From NCBI GenBank assembly GCA_001839685.1, contig MLAK01000793.1, forward strand, positions 124,001 through 188,000: 64,000 nt of DNA. Reading direction: 5' to 3'. A program made the position numbers and the translations under genes. The notes below the pieces were generated by a model. That model saw only the letters and a program-made list of their open reading frames with translations. It was not told where the DNA came from and searched no databases. This DNA comes from Tritrichomonas foetus. Taxonomy: Eukaryota; Parabasalia; Tritrichomonadida; Tritrichomonadidae. This document shows, one piece after another, positions 29,906-41,900 of the stretch (its first letter is position 1; every line of letters begins with the position of its first letter).

Positions 29906-31372
29906 TTATTTCGGCGATTGACACATATAAGTCTTAATTCCAATTGGCGATTTTGGTGTAGTTGGTGTAGTAGGTGTAGTAGGTGTAGTAGGTGTTTTTG
30001 GTGTAATTGGACGATCATTTGTTAATTTTGCATTTTCTTCATTTTCATTTTTATCATCATTTGAATCGATTAATTCGTTTTCTTTGTTATTTTCATTTTT
30101 ATCATTAATTGTGTCGTCAGTTTTTCGTCTTACTTTTGAATTATGTTCATCTTTTTGGATTGATCCAATTTTGCTTTCATTTTTTTCATTGATTGAATTT
30201 TGTTGGTCTTCTAAAATATTCTTCATAATTCTTTGCTTTCGCTTTTCGATTCGATCTTTTTCATCTTCATCACGTTTTTTGTCATCTTTTTTATTTTTGT
30301 TGTGTACTTTCCGCTTTTTCTTTCGTTTAGCACCTTTTTGTTCATTTTTGGCATCTGCTGGACAAAGCTTTTCATTTTCATCTTCATGATCACTTTCTAC
30401 ATCAGGTTTTGATACACCAGTTACATTAAATATGCTATTTAGATCTTTTTCGTTTTCATTTCCAGGTTGCATAGAATTGACTTCATTTTTCTTGTCCTTT
30501 CCATCATCTTGATCATATTCATATTCGTATTCGTAATCATATCCATATTCGTTGCCATCAAAATCGTCATAATTATCAGAATAGATATCATCATAATGAT
30601 CAGAATAATCATTACTAGTAATTGATATACTTGTTTCACTATCAGTTTCGTTTTCTTCATGTTTGTGATTCTGCGATTTCCTTTGTAAATATCCTCTCCA
30701 ATACTTTTGTATTAATTTCGCAGCTTCATTTATTTCAACTTGTGGTGTTTGAAGAGAAGTTATTCTCCATTTTTCATATTCTATTGCTCTTCTTAAATTT
30801 GCGATTTGCTCTTTTTTACTTTTAACAATTTCTTCTTCTTCAGAAAAATCAACAATTTCACCTTTGAGAATCGATTCTGTGTATTTTTTATATTGACAAA
30901 AATCGCGCATGTCATGACTCATTCGTAATTTGAGTTTTTCGACAATGGTCAATTGCTCTTGGAAGAGAGCGAGATCAACAAGGTGACGGTTTTCAGCAAG
31001 AAGCCGAGTTTTTTCACCTTTTGATTCCAAATCGCCCCCGAAAATGACGCGAGTGGCTTTAACTTCCCTTTCGAGTTTGGCGAGTTTTCCGGCCCTGTTG
31101 TTTATGTTTTCGGAAATCCCGTTTAATTCTTTAGTGAAATGCTGAACTAAAAAAGGGGAAGCATCAACACCAGTTTTATATTCACTCAGTGATTTCAAAA
31201 GCTTTCTTATATAATTATTCTCAGCCCTTAATTTAGAAATCCGATCAGAATATTGACTTAACTCTTTTTGCAAAGTTTTAGTGAGCTTCAAGCGTGAATT
31301 TTCTTTTGGAGTTTGCCACGACCGCCTCATTCCAGTCAAAGGTCTGGGCTGAGTCGCAGCAAAGGATTTCAT
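29906..31372 (-). CDS. IQ-motif coiled-coil protein with disordered tail
   Basis: 488 residues. Residues about 25-215 are predicted coiled coil. An IQ motif (AAKLIQKYWRGYLQRK) near 224-240 would bind calmodulin or centrin. The rest is low complexity: an Asp/Tyr-rich run (DYEYEYEYDQDD), a Lys/Arg-rich segment, Asn/Glu/Lys-rich sequence and a TPTTPTTP repeat close to the C-terminus that could be phosphorylated by proline-directed kinases. In trichomonads such proteins often sit on the flagellar or basal-body cytoskeleton, but that is inference. The repeats make the tail prone to length variation. I assign no specific family. Confidence 0.65.
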   Translation of the reverse strand: MKSFAATQPRPLTGMRRSWQTPKENSRLKLTKTLQKELSQYSDRISKLRAENNYIRKLLKSLSEYKTGVDASPFLVQHFTKELNGISENINNRAGKLAKLEREVKATRVIFGGDLESKGEKTRLLAENRHLVDLALFQEQLTIVEKLKLRMSHDMRDFCQYKKYTESILKGEIVDFSEEEEIVKSKKEQIANLRRAIEYEKWRITSLQTPQVEINEAAKLIQKYWRGYLQRKSQNHKHEENETDSETSISITSNDYSDHYDDIYSDNYDDFDGNEYGYDYEYEYEYDQDDGKDKKNEVNSMQPGNENEKDLNSIFNVTGVSKPDVESDHEDENEKLCPADAKNEQKGAKRKKKRKVHNKNKKDDKKRDEDEKDRIEKRKQRIMKNILEDQQNSINEKNESKIGSIQKDEHNSKVRRKTDDTINDKNENNKENELIDSNDDKNENEENAKLTNDRPITPKTPTTPTTPTTPTTPKSPIGIKTYMCQSPK

Positions 31373-31553
31373 AACGATTTTGCAACTTTTTCTTACAAGG
31401 AAGCAGATTTATTCAATTTTAATTTGGCCATTTAAACTTTTTAACAACATAAATGTTCGATTGAAAATTTTGATCGGTATGGTGAAAATTAGCCTAATAG
31501 TAATCAATTAAATTTCGTCATTTTTTACGAAACAAATTGTTAGACAAGATTCT

Positions 31554-31559
31554 CCATTT
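31554..31559 (+). promoter_or_regulatory. Possible initiator variant of the MINDY-like gene
   Basis: CCATTT resembles the initiator with C in place of the first T. It would give a 9-nt leader. Less certain than the TCA matches. Confidence 0.4.
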
Positions 31560-31564
31560 CGAAA

Positions 31565-32392
31565 ATGATGGAAGAATCATATTTAAAAGGCGAAAATTTC
31601 GGAAAGTTAATGAAATTCGTTGGAAAGCTCCCCATAGGAGATTCGTGGAAGCAGCCAATTCATTTTGTTGGTGATACACTCAGACTCTATCAGACAGGAG
31701 AAGGACCTTGTGGCTTTTTTTCAGTTATTCAGGCTTACATACTTCTAAATCATAAGAAAAATAACGGCATGCAAAGGGAAGATTTACTCATTCAATCGAT
31801 TCTTGATATCATGAAAAAAATTCGAAATATTTACGCTTTTTGTCAATGTGTCGATTTTGGAGGTTCTGAATTAATGTTTTACGTCACAACGAATGAAGAT
31901 CTTGCTCGAAAATATTTGAAGGAAAGCGGAATTTTATATGTCGATATAGCCTCCTTAATTCTAACGGTGTCTTTTGTGTATATTGCTGGCCCTGCGCTTC
32001 TCAGTTCTTATGCTTTTGGCGATTCATTAATTGATGACAACGGCCAAACAACCATTCAATTTGTTCTATTGATGATTACTGGAACGATAGCAGATTCACC
32101 TAATCAGAATTATTCTGTTCATGGTCAAATGCTAATCACAGGTGTATTGGTTGAGCAAGATATTGGACTTATTCTTGTTGATGAAAATGAGTCTGATCAT
32201 ACAGTTGGTTATCCGCTTTTATCACCAAAGTATAAAATTTGGATTGTTTACTATGGCGGGCATTTCACCACAATCATGTTTGAGGATGGTCAATTTTTCG
32301 AATATAATAATTTGAATCATATGAATGAAGAATATAAATTATGTACCGAGCAGCACATTCTATTTTCTACACTTCTCGATCTTCTAGAATAA
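31565..32392 (+). CDS. MINDY-3/4-type deubiquitinase
   Basis: 275 residues. The nucleophile motif is GEGPCGFFSVIQAYIL with C49, preceded by Q43, a good candidate for the oxyanion glutamine. The catalytic histidine is H233 in IWIVYYGGHFTTIMF, just after VGYPLLSPKYKIW, the same arrangement as in MINDY-3/4 (the IWVVxSExHF segment). This family trims Lys48-linked ubiquitin chains. The protein is much shorter than animal MINDY-3/4 (about 445-757 residues) and appears to be the minimal catalytic core. All recognised active-site residues are present. Confidence 0.82.
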   Translation: MMEESYLKGENFGKLMKFVGKLPIGDSWKQPIHFVGDTLRLYQTGEGPCGFFSVIQAYILLNHKKNNGMQREDLLIQSILDIMKKIRNIYAFCQCVDFGGSELMFYVTTNEDLARKYLKESGILYVDIASLILTVSFVYIAGPALLSSYAFGDSLIDDNGQTTIQFVLLMITGTIADSPNQNYSVHGQMLITGVLVEQDIGLILVDENESDHTVGYPLLSPKYKIWIVYYGGHFTTIMFEDGQFFEYNNLNHMNEEYKLCTEQHILFSTLLDLLE

Positions 32393-33000
32393 AATTGTTT
32401 GTATTTTTATTTTTGCGAGTTGGGATTTATATGAAATTTATATATTTATTTTATTTTGAGCTGTAAATGTCGAAAAAATGTGCATCACTGAAACACTTTG
32501 CACCTAAGTGAAGTGAATATGATATTACATAATGAATTTCGGTAAATGAAAGCTATCAATGGAACTCACTGCTATGATTAAATACATAACTTCTATACAA
32601 AATAGTTATGATTGTAACAGAAATACATAAATTAAGAAAATAAGTTAAAATGTGAAATGTGATGTGAAATATTTTTTCAGATTCCCACGAAACAATGTTT
32701 GATTCTGGATTTTGATGATTATATCCATAATGATTTGATTTCATTTGAAGGGCAAACATTGACCCTATGAGTAGCAAACCCCATTGATATATAATGAAAA
32801 TTATGTTAATTTTTTTTCTACTTGTTATCTTTTCAAGAGAATAGGAGAAAAAGCAAGATATCGATGAAAGAAAATGGAGACCGTTTATATAATGAAAAAG
32901 TCAAAATATATTCAATATTTGAATAAATTCAACGCTGACAAATCTGATAATTCAATTTTTGTGTAATTCGTGTTTTATTTCCAACTTTCTGATATATCTA
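32393..33000. other. Spacer, nothing recognised
   Basis: 608 bp, AT-rich. A 73-codon minus-strand frame (32556-32777) exists but has no support. Confidence 0.5.
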
Positions 33001-34944
33001 ATGGCATCTTCAACATTATATGATAAAGAATTCATTAACAAATTAATAAATGTCATGAATAATAGTACGCCAAAAAAATTGGTTGAAATTGGATTGAAAT
33101 TAGTTCGTGAAGAAAGGCCTTCAGAAGCTGTGATGTGTTTCAAAGATGCAGCTGATATGGGAAACCTTGATGGTATGGTTAATTTTGGAACAATGATTGC
33201 AAAGGGAGAAGGCATCAAAAAAAATGAAAAAATAGCAGTTCATTACTTCAAACAAGCAGCACTTCAAGGGAGTGTGAGTGGAATGAAAAATTATGCATTA
33301 ATGCTCGTCGAAGGGCGGGGAACAGAAATTAATGAAATTGAAGCAATTAATTATTATAGAAAAGCTGCTGATTTAGGGTCAATTGAAGCCATGCTTGATT
33401 TAGGCTCAATGCTTGAAGAAGGGCGAGGAATATCAAAAAATGAAGACGAAGCAATATATTATTATCAAAAAGCTGCAGATTTAGGATCAACCGACGCTAT
33501 GGTAATTTTGGGTCTTTTATTAATAGAAAAAAGCCAAAAAGAAATTCCTCACCAAAATAGCGAAAATTTTGAAGATGATCGAAAAAAAGCCGCATTTTAT
33601 TTCCAAAAGGCAGCAGATTTAGGATCAGTTGATGGAATGACCAATCTTGGTGTTCTGTTAATGGAAGAACAAAAGAGAGATGAGGCAATTAAATATTTCA
33701 AAATGGCAGCCGAGCTCGGATCAAGTGATGCTCAAACAAATCTTGATTTGATTTTACACGAAAAATCAAACGAAACATTAAATTTTTTAAAGGAAAGTGC
33801 AGAAAAAGGAAATATTGATTCAATTATAAAACTATCATTAATTTCTCATCATTTTATTGAAAATTATCAATATAAAAATTCTGAAATTGAATTGGAAAAG
33901 ATAAATTTCGAAAAAAATCTCGATTTGGCGATTGAATTTTATCAAAATGAAGCTCAAAATAATGGACAACCAAACATTTATAGAAATCTTGGTTTTCTTT
34001 ATAAAGAAAAAGAAGAATTTGAACAAGCTGCTAAGTATTTTGAAATTGCTGCTAATCGTGAAGATATCATATCCATCAATAATTTGGCAATAATGAAAGA
34101 AAAAGGTCAAGGAATCACAAAAGATGAAACTGGTGCCGCAAAGCTATTTAAAAAAGCAGCAGATAAAAATGATGCTCAAGGATTAAATAATTATGGTGTA
34201 ATGTTACGAGATGGAATTGGTGTAGATAAAAATATTCATGAAGCTAAACTATATTTTAAAAAATCATCGAAACAAGATGATCCAGATGCTTTTTTAAACC
34301 TTGGAATGATGTATGAAGAAGATGAACGTTATGAAAAAGCAATCAAATGCTACAAAAAAGCAATTGATCATGGAAATGTTGAAGCTTTAATTAAATTAAG
34401 TCTCTTAATTGAAGAAGAAGATGAAGAAGAAAGTATTCAATTACTTACAGAAGCAAGCAAAAAAGGAAATTCTTCTGCATTTTTTCATTTAGGAGCAATT
34501 TATGAAAACCGCGAAGATTTTCAAAAAGCAGCTCAGTTTTATAAAGAAAGTGCTAATCTCGGTCATGTAGATGCAATGGTTAATTATGGAAACTTATTAG
34601 ATGAATGTGAAGAAATTGGAGAAAATCCTATTGAAGCGGCAAAATATTATAAAATGGCAGCAGATTTTGGTGATTCTTTGGGAATGTATAATTATGGCTT
34701 AATGCTTTGGTCTGGGAGAGGAGTAACAAAAAATGAGATGCAATCAATCAGCTACTTTAAAACAGCAGCTGATCTGGGTGAACCAAAAGCAATGGTGAAT
34801 TATGGAAGTATTTTAGCTGAAGGAAAATTAGTTCAAAGAAATAATGAAGAGGCATTAAAATATTTCGAGAAAGCAATGAATCTGGATGATGATGATGGAA
34901 AAAGATTATATAATCAATTATTAGAAAAAATGAAACACAGTTAG
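33001..34944 (+). CDS. Sel1-like repeat protein
   Basis: 647 residues from the first ATG (an upstream TTG extends the frame by 14 codons but is unlikely). After a short N-terminus it is a superhelix of about 15 Sel1/TPR-like repeats of about 36 residues, with the family pattern A-x-x-Y-F/Y-x-x-A-A-D-x-G-x-x-x-A-M-x-x-x-G-x-x (KAADLGSIEAMLDLGSML, KMAADFGDSLGMYNYGLML). Repeats near the middle (about 245-320) are irregular. These repeats mediate protein-protein contacts; relatives act in ER-associated degradation and signalling. No catalytic domain accompanies them, so a specific role cannot be given. The family is large in trichomonads. Confidence 0.88.
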   Translation: MASSTLYDKEFINKLINVMNNSTPKKLVEIGLKLVREERPSEAVMCFKDAADMGNLDGMVNFGTMIAKGEGIKKNEKIAVHYFKQAALQGSVSGMKNYALMLVEGRGTEINEIEAINYYRKAADLGSIEAMLDLGSMLEEGRGISKNEDEAIYYYQKAADLGSTDAMVILGLLLIEKSQKEIPHQNSENFEDDRKKAAFYFQKAADLGSVDGMTNLGVLLMEEQKRDEAIKYFKMAAELGSSDAQTNLDLILHEKSNETLNFLKESAEKGNIDSIIKLSLISHHFIENYQYKNSEIELEKINFEKNLDLAIEFYQNEAQNNGQPNIYRNLGFLYKEKEEFEQAAKYFEIAANREDIISINNLAIMKEKGQGITKDETGAAKLFKKAADKNDAQGLNNYGVMLRDGIGVDKNIHEAKLYFKKSSKQDDPDAFLNLGMMYEEDERYEKAIKCYKKAIDHGNVEALIKLSLLIEEEDEEESIQLLTEASKKGNSSAFFHLGAIYENREDFQKAAQFYKESANLGHVDAMVNYGNLLDECEEIGENPIEAAKYYKMAADFGDSLGMYNYGLMLWSGRGVTKNEMQSISYFKTAADLGEPKAMVNYGSILAEGKLVQRNNEEALKYFEKAMNLDDDDGKRLYNQLLEKMKHS

Positions 34945-35700
34945 TTTTCCTGCACGATAAATCACAAGAATATATACCATGAAATAATTTGTATGTAAAT
35001 AATATTTCAAATTGATACGATGCTCATTTTTTCTTTTTCTTTTTATTCTCTATTTAGAATCTCAAATCAAGTGAGAAAAAATAAACATGATTTTTTTGTT
35101 AAAACTCTGCAAGAAAAATGAAAAAAGAACTTGAAAAACATTTGTAAACAATGGCTAATATAGAAAGAACACAAAAATCATGAAAACAATTTCATTTATT
35201 TCTTATTCTTATTCATTTGTACCGATTTTTTCCCAAATAATTCATATTAACATAATTAAAAAGAAATAATAACTCAGTCGCTTTAGTTGATGGATTTTTG
35301 TGTGAAATAATTCGACAATACAAATTATGTGGTGAAAAGAAAAACCATCTATAAATTTAGATGATCATTTGTTTCAAAGAGAATCTATTCGAATATCTCA
35401 CATCTATTTCTGCGTTTACCAATATAAAATAAAGATTTGATATTAAATTAGATTGAAATATCTTCTCTCTTTTTATTGTCTTAAAAGCGATTCCTCATAA
35501 TTCATAATGAACAGAAAGTGAAAGTGAATCAGAAGGTGAATCAAAAGGTGAAAGATAGACACATCAACATTGGAACTGTTGAGGATACAAAAAATTGAAT
35601 AACGATTACTTTGATTCTTTTGGTAGAAAACTTTTTCAATTAATTGAAAGAAAGCTAATTCACTTTTTGAAAATGGTGAAATCTACTTTTGAATACTAGT
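34945..35700. other. Spacer, nothing recognised
   Basis: 756 bp between Sel1 and ABC genes. It contains a short imperfect purine-rich repeat (about 35511-35550, GTGAA-based) and otherwise AT-rich sequence. Confidence 0.5.
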
Positions 35701-38070
35701 ATGTTCAATCGTATTCAATTCTTAATAAATTCAATGACGAGCTTCGTAAATTGGAGTCACTTTCGTGCTGTTGTTTTTCGAAGGTGGGTTCTGATTAAAC
35801 GATCATTTCTTTCTGTTTTTTTCACCATTGTTGCATCACTATTCTTTGCTTTTTTGGCAATCATTGCCCAATATTTGATTTCCACTTTAGCCGTTGAAGA
35901 TGTCACGCCAGTGACATTCAACACGTATAAAACAAGTGACTCGTCTCTTGTTCTTTTGTTTAATCCTGGAGAAGAAGAAAAAGCTCAGCCTTTTGTGAGC
36001 ATTCTTCGTGAGATGTATCAAAACGATACGGGGAGGGATCCAATTTTTTTCAACTTCACAAACATAACAGAAATGAATGAATGGATGTATTACCACACAT
36101 TAAATCAAGAAACACCACATTTAATTGATGCTGGAATATGGTTTCGAAATTTGACAACTCTAGATTTCCCCATATTTTATAACAGCACAACTGGATTTTT
36201 GGAGAGTGCAAATGATAGACTACTTTCTTCACAAATCATGCTTCTCCGAATCAAATACCGACAATATTTTCATCATGATTTTGTCTTTTCTGTAACAACT
36301 TTATACAAGAGAACATTAGATCGAATATTTGGCCAGATCGGTCCCATGCTCATTACTGGTGCTTTGATTTCAATTATTCCATTAATCATATCACAACCAA
36401 TTATTGATACAAGAGGAGAAGTGCGTTCATATATGGTGAGTTGCACAATGTCAATGACTTCATATTGGACAGCAACATTTTTAATTGATTTTGTTTTATG
36501 GATAATTAATTCTATTTGCATTTGGCTGATTTTCATTTGTTTCAATATTGCTGCCTTTATGGATAATAAATTCAATACAATTTATGCTTTCATTATGAGT
36601 GGTCCTGCATTTATCATTCACATATATTGTTTCAGTTTTGCATTCGCTACTGCTGATTCGGCATCACGTCAAGCATTTATTATTGTTTGTCTTGCCCTCG
36701 TTGTTCCAATTATTGTAGATATCATTCGAAATGATGTCACACCAGGATGGCTCAATTGGATTTACACTTTTTATCCACCAATGATCATCCAAAGGAGTCT
36801 TATGGCAATTTTACCAAACTTAGGCTCCATGTCTCATAACCTTCCATGGTATTTTAAAGATTCAAATAACCAGCCATTATTTATTATGCAATATGGTCAA
36901 ATTCCAATTTGGATTGGAGTTTTAATTTTTATTGAATATATTCGTGACATTATCAAAAATGGATCAGCAAAAAGAACATTTGGAAATTATACTGAAATTT
37001 TTAACGATGCAAAAAAGAAACACCAATATACAGATGAAGCGAAAGAAATGGAAGAACAAGTAAAAAATAGAAATAATCATTTTGCTGTAAGAATAAATAA
37101 CGTTTCTAGGTTATTTTTTAATACTGCAGGAAAACCAGTTACTGCCGTAAATGGTGTTTCTTTAGGTGTGAAAGAAAACTCAATTTTTGGATTCCTTGGC
37201 GCCAATGGTGCTGGAAAAACAACATTGATTAAAATGATAACTTCAATGTTGCCAACATCAAATGGAACAATTGAAATTAATGGTGTAGATATTTCTGAAT
37301 ATAATGATCCAACACTTTTATCAATTTGTCCACAATTTAATTCACATTTATGCGAAGAAATGACACCATTGGAACATTTCTATATGTATTCACTTTTCCA
37401 CAGACTTGGAAAAGAAGAAAGTCAAAAAAGAACGAATCAACTAATTAAGGAACTCGATTTAGAATCTTTTAAAAATCAACCCATTCGTGAATTGAGTGGT
37501 GGTGACGTAAGAAAGCTTTCTATTGCCCTCTCATTTTTAGCACCTGCTAAAATTGTTCTACTTGATGAACCAACTGCATCACTTGATCCAGTTGCACGGC
37601 ATCATGTTCATGAAATGATTTTGTCTTATAAAGGACAGAAAACATTCATGCTTTGTACTCACTTATTAAGTGAAGCAGAATTTTTATGCGATATGATTTC
37701 CATTATGATTAAAGGTTGCGTTTATACATGTGGAACGCCACAATATTTAACACAAAGGTTTGGAACTGACTTTAAGATTGATGTCATGCTTTCTGACGAA
37801 ACTTCTGCTTCTGCTGAAAAGCTGAATGAATTTTTCATGAAAAAACTACCAACTGCACAGTTGTCAATTGTGAGACCAAAAGCCAGAATTTATTCAATTC
37901 CAGCAGCTGATCATTCTCTTCCAGATTTATTTGAAATTATGCAGAATGGACAAGATGAAGATAATGGATTTAACTACTTCACATGCTCGTCTTCGTCATT
38001 GGAGAGAGTTTTCATGGAGCTTGTTCACATGTCGGAAAATGATGATATTGCATTTGCTACATCTGTGTAA
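35701..38070 (+). CDS. ABCA-type half ABC transporter
   Basis: 789 residues from the first ATG. A first membrane helix (about 38-62) is followed by a large extracytosolic domain with N-glycosylation sequons (NFT, NLT, NST), then about six helices (225-430). The C-terminal ATPase has Walker A GANGAGKTT (about 500-508), a signature LSGGDVRKLS (about 598, D instead of the usual Q), Walker B IVLLDEPTASLDP (about 618-630) and the H-loop CTH. One TMD plus one NBD makes it a half transporter that must dimerise. ABCA proteins move lipids across membranes; the substrate here is unknown. Confidence 0.92.
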   Translation: MFNRIQFLINSMTSFVNWSHFRAVVFRRWVLIKRSFLSVFFTIVASLFFAFLAIIAQYLISTLAVEDVTPVTFNTYKTSDSSLVLLFNPGEEEKAQPFVSILREMYQNDTGRDPIFFNFTNITEMNEWMYYHTLNQETPHLIDAGIWFRNLTTLDFPIFYNSTTGFLESANDRLLSSQIMLLRIKYRQYFHHDFVFSVTTLYKRTLDRIFGQIGPMLITGALISIIPLIISQPIIDTRGEVRSYMVSCTMSMTSYWTATFLIDFVLWIINSICIWLIFICFNIAAFMDNKFNTIYAFIMSGPAFIIHIYCFSFAFATADSASRQAFIIVCLALVVPIIVDIIRNDVTPGWLNWIYTFYPPMIIQRSLMAILPNLGSMSHNLPWYFKDSNNQPLFIMQYGQIPIWIGVLIFIEYIRDIIKNGSAKRTFGNYTEIFNDAKKKHQYTDEAKEMEEQVKNRNNHFAVRINNVSRLFFNTAGKPVTAVNGVSLGVKENSIFGFLGANGAGKTTLIKMITSMLPTSNGTIEINGVDISEYNDPTLLSICPQFNSHLCEEMTPLEHFYMYSLFHRLGKEESQKRTNQLIKELDLESFKNQPIRELSGGDVRKLSIALSFLAPAKIVLLDEPTASLDPVARHHVHEMILSYKGQKTFMLCTHLLSEAEFLCDMISIMIKGCVYTCGTPQYLTQRFGTDFKIDVMLSDETSASAEKLNEFFMKKLPTAQLSIVRPKARIYSIPAADHSLPDLFEIMQNGQDEDNGFNYFTCSSSSLERVFMELVHMSENDDIAFATSV

Positions 38071-38879
38071 AAAATATTAAGTCTGTTATTTTTTCTCTTT
38101 TTTTACATTGAATTTAGTGATTATTTCTATTTATTTGATGAACAAATTTAATCAAAAATGTTGTAAAATATTAATTCAAAAGAATGTGACGCAACATACA
38201 TGAAGTTTTGAAATTCATTGAAAATAAATTTATTTAGAGAGTTGGGTACAATAGTTGGAGGAAAAAAAAAATCATGCATCCCTCAATGAATGAATAAAAG
38301 TATCAATGTTTGAATAAGAGTATCAAGTAGATATAGCATTATAAATGATGTGATAACATTATAAATGATTTATTAGCATTGTTAATGTCTGAATTTCGTA
38401 ATGAATCAGTGAATATCATTTTGCAATAATTTCTATACATTACGAATCACATGGTAAACATCATTATGAATACATGAAATCAAATCTTATCATATCCTTT
38501 ACAATAAAAATGAAATAAATAATTTCATACTCTATAATTAAAGAGATTTAATTATTCAATTTCTATCAAATTGCCCATGTTTAAACTTGAATTTTCTGAT
38601 CGTAGAAGATATAACAGTGTCTGAAATTATGGTAAAAATATAAGATGAATAAACCAATTCAATCATATCAAAGCATTAAACAATATGAAAAAATCAACAA
38701 TTTTGTAGATGGGGAAGGTTCATTGGTTTGTTTCATTTGATCAAAATAACAGTTAACTAATCAATAAACAGAAAGGGCAATTACAAGAAAGTGCGTTGAC
38801 GATTCACCTCGAAAAAAGTAATATAAAAAAGTCATATAAAAAACTATATGAATTGATCAATGAAATGAATTATTTTTAA

Positions 38880-38880
<1 letters not shown>
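38071..38880. other. Convergent spacer
   Basis: 810 bp between the 3' ends of the ABC and BEACH genes; no gene. A short direct repeat of ATTATAAATGAT occurs around 38339-38370. Confidence 0.5.

Positions 38881-38917
<37 letters not shown>
38881..38917. repeat. Poly(A) tract of 37 bases
   Basis: An uninterrupted run of A, 21 nt from the BEACH stop codon; on the BEACH sense strand it is a T-tract just downstream of the gene. Its exact length is uncertain in any assembly. Confidence 0.85.
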
Positions 38918-38920
<3 letters not shown>

Positions 38921-38938
38921 TTTTGTTGATTCAAATAT

Positions 38939-41900
38939 TTAAAAGGATAATTGATAAACTTCTCCATGCTTAGTTCCAATAATTACAGAAAGTGGGTTTC
39001 TCACCAGTTTCATCACATTAACATTTTTCTTAAATTCTTTGTCTTCCCACTGCATCTTAAATTCCGGTAAACTTTCTAATCTCAAATATTTATTATGTAA
39101 AAGAAGGAGCAAATAGGCTCTTCCATCATTCATTTCAATGAAACACCAACTTGTTATTCCATAAACAACTTTTTCACCTAAAAGGTTCAAATTTTGATCA
39201 TATAAACGAATGAAATCTTTATCACCAAGTGTGAAATTGACAACAAAGTTTCCAAGTGGTGATATTTGAATTTCTTTTGGCTCACCTATTCCATTACATG
39301 TACAATTTCTAATATATTTTCCTTCAAGTAAAGTAGAAATTACAATCACACCATCTTTTGAACCAGATACAACTAAATCAGCTTCTTCATTAATTGCAAT
39401 ACATGTAATTGAAGCATGATGTTTTGACAAAATTGAATGCTGCTGACAATTTTCAAGTTTCCAAACAACACAAGTGCAATCTTCAGAACCAGCGGCAACA
39501 AAGTTCTTGGAAATGGCAACAGCTGTAACTGCACGGGTATGCGTTCTCTTAAGAGTAGATTTTCCAGAGAAAGAATCAATGTAAAACGCAGTATCCCATG
39601 GAAATGCATATGCTATGTATTTATCATTACTTTTGATTAAGTTTGGAAGCTTGTGAATGTCTGCAGGTTTAACAGAAGTATTACAAGCCAACCTAGATTT
39701 TCCAACTCGTGTTCGATGAAGTTCATAAGAAGCTGTAACAATGTTAAAACTTCCATTTTTATCTGCTTCACTAGCATGAACAACTATTTCACTTGCATTG
39801 TATAATAATGCAAGTTTTGGCTTATCAAGTTGCAAAACCGAAGCCTTTTTAGAACAATGTGGCTCATTAAATATTAATGATGGCGCTTGTCCAAAACAAG
39901 CTGAATATTCTTGAACAAAACTTAATCTGGCTGGATCATTTAATACTTCTTTAGTAATTGCAGAATCAAAGAAAAATGGAGAAAAAAGATTATTCACTTT
40001 TTCTGCACCAGCTCCTCGAGAATTAATTCCAAAAGTTAAATCAATCCATTCAGGAAGATGAAGTGAAACATAATCAGATTCTAAAGCAGCTCGATTCTTT
40101 CGAATAAAGTCTGGGGCTGATTTCGCCCATGGTGGCAATTCTACATCATTGTTATTGAATTCCATTCTTCCTAAATCAAAATCATTACTATTCATTAAGA
40201 AATCAGGGAAATAGAAGAATTCTGGAATCAATTCTCGAAAGTCCATTGCATTTTTATTAATGGAACTCCAAGCCCCTGGGATAGATTGGAATAAACGATC
40301 ACTAAAATCGAATTTTCCACTTTGTAATTCAATATGTAGAGATGTAAAAGGTTCCATTCGAATCAAATAACCAATTACAACAGCAGATGAGGAATAAAAT
40401 GAACCATAGAGATAATGAGTTTCAGGTTCAGGGCCCATTTTTTCTTTTAGATAATCAAATCGATCTTTATCAAGTGCACCAATTGGAATTGAAAGGTCTC
40501 TAAATGTTTTTGGATTAGTCAAATCTAATTCTTCACTTGTGTAATCAGCAATAACCCATGGGAAGACAGGGTATTGTGATAAGTCATTATAAGTTCTTCC
40601 TGCAAGAATATTTAAGTTCATTAAATAAGTAAAATTCGATATTTTTCCATTAACCCAATCATTAGTACATTTTTTAATTTCTTTTTGAAGATCATTTGCG
40701 CAGGTTTGAAGAAATTGAAGATTCGGCATGTAAGAATTCCTCAATTGCTGAATAATTTTATCTCTTTGACCTGAAATAAAATCAAAGAAATACGAATGAT
40801 TGTTTACGGTAAATATTTCCATGGATGTGTCAAGAAGCAAATATCTACGATGAAACACTTGTTTGATTGAAGAAAGTGGAATTCGTTTATATTTCGAATC
40901 ACCTTCAAAAATTAAAAATTGCTTTGTTAACATTAAATTACCACTATAGAGTCTCTTCATTGTGACTAGTTTAGCTGGAGCGGAGAGTGTCACATCATCA
41001 TCTCTGCCATGTTGGTTTTCAACAGCTTCACTATCTTCAACGTTGTCACTTGCACCCATCTGAACAATTGATTCATTTCCATTGAATTCACTAATCCTAA
41101 GCTTCTTTAAATGTTCATTATATTTCTGTGCAGCTTCTTCACTTTTTCCTTCATCACGAAGAAGTGAAGCATCCTTATGATCAGTATATGAAAAGTTTTC
41201 CTTTAGTCTTCCTCTTGTATAGAATTTATGGATTGAATAATCAAGTTTGTAATGATGTTGAAGGTTTGATTCAGGACGATGCCATGGTCCACCTTCACTA
41301 GATAATGTTCTCCATAAAGCTCTGTATTGCTTTAATGATCTAAAGTGACCATTTCTCAATTGTGAAGCAAATTCTAGAAGGCGGTAATGAAGTTGATCAT
41401 TTCGAAGACTAAGATCTGAAGATGATTGGAAAACATTCAATTCACTCAACTTTTCAGCATAGTGGCTGTTAGATGTGGCTAAAGCAGTGATGATTCTTGC
41501 TTGGTTTTTAGTTTGTCGTTTGGCAAATTGTGAAAGTGTTTCTTCACTTAATGCTTGCTTTTGCATGATTAAATTACAAAATCCATGTGTTGTGAATACT
41601 TGGCTTTTAAAATGACTCATCGTCATTCCACGATTTGATTTCATTTCAAAATGAACATTAATTGTGCTTGAGAAATCTTGGGATAGTTCAAATAATAAAA
41701 CATGCGATTGATGGGTGAATTCAGTTGCTTGACAACATCTAATTATTCCGGCCATTAAATGAATAAAGCATTCAAAATAAACGGATTCCATTTTTCCTTT
41801 TGGTAGCAAACTAACTAATGGCTTAATATGCTTTATAAATTTAGAATAATATTGAGGATGTTGTAAACCAGCGCCTAAAGTAAAGCTATACATGAATAAA

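Noticed and set aside
32556..32777. 73-codon minus-strand frame
   Set aside because: Isolated, AT-driven hydrophobic translation with no recognisable pattern.
38881..38917. Poly(A) tract considered as the tail of a retroposed copy
   Set aside because: No target-site duplication and no gene copy precedes it on the plus strand; a plain homopolymer is simpler.
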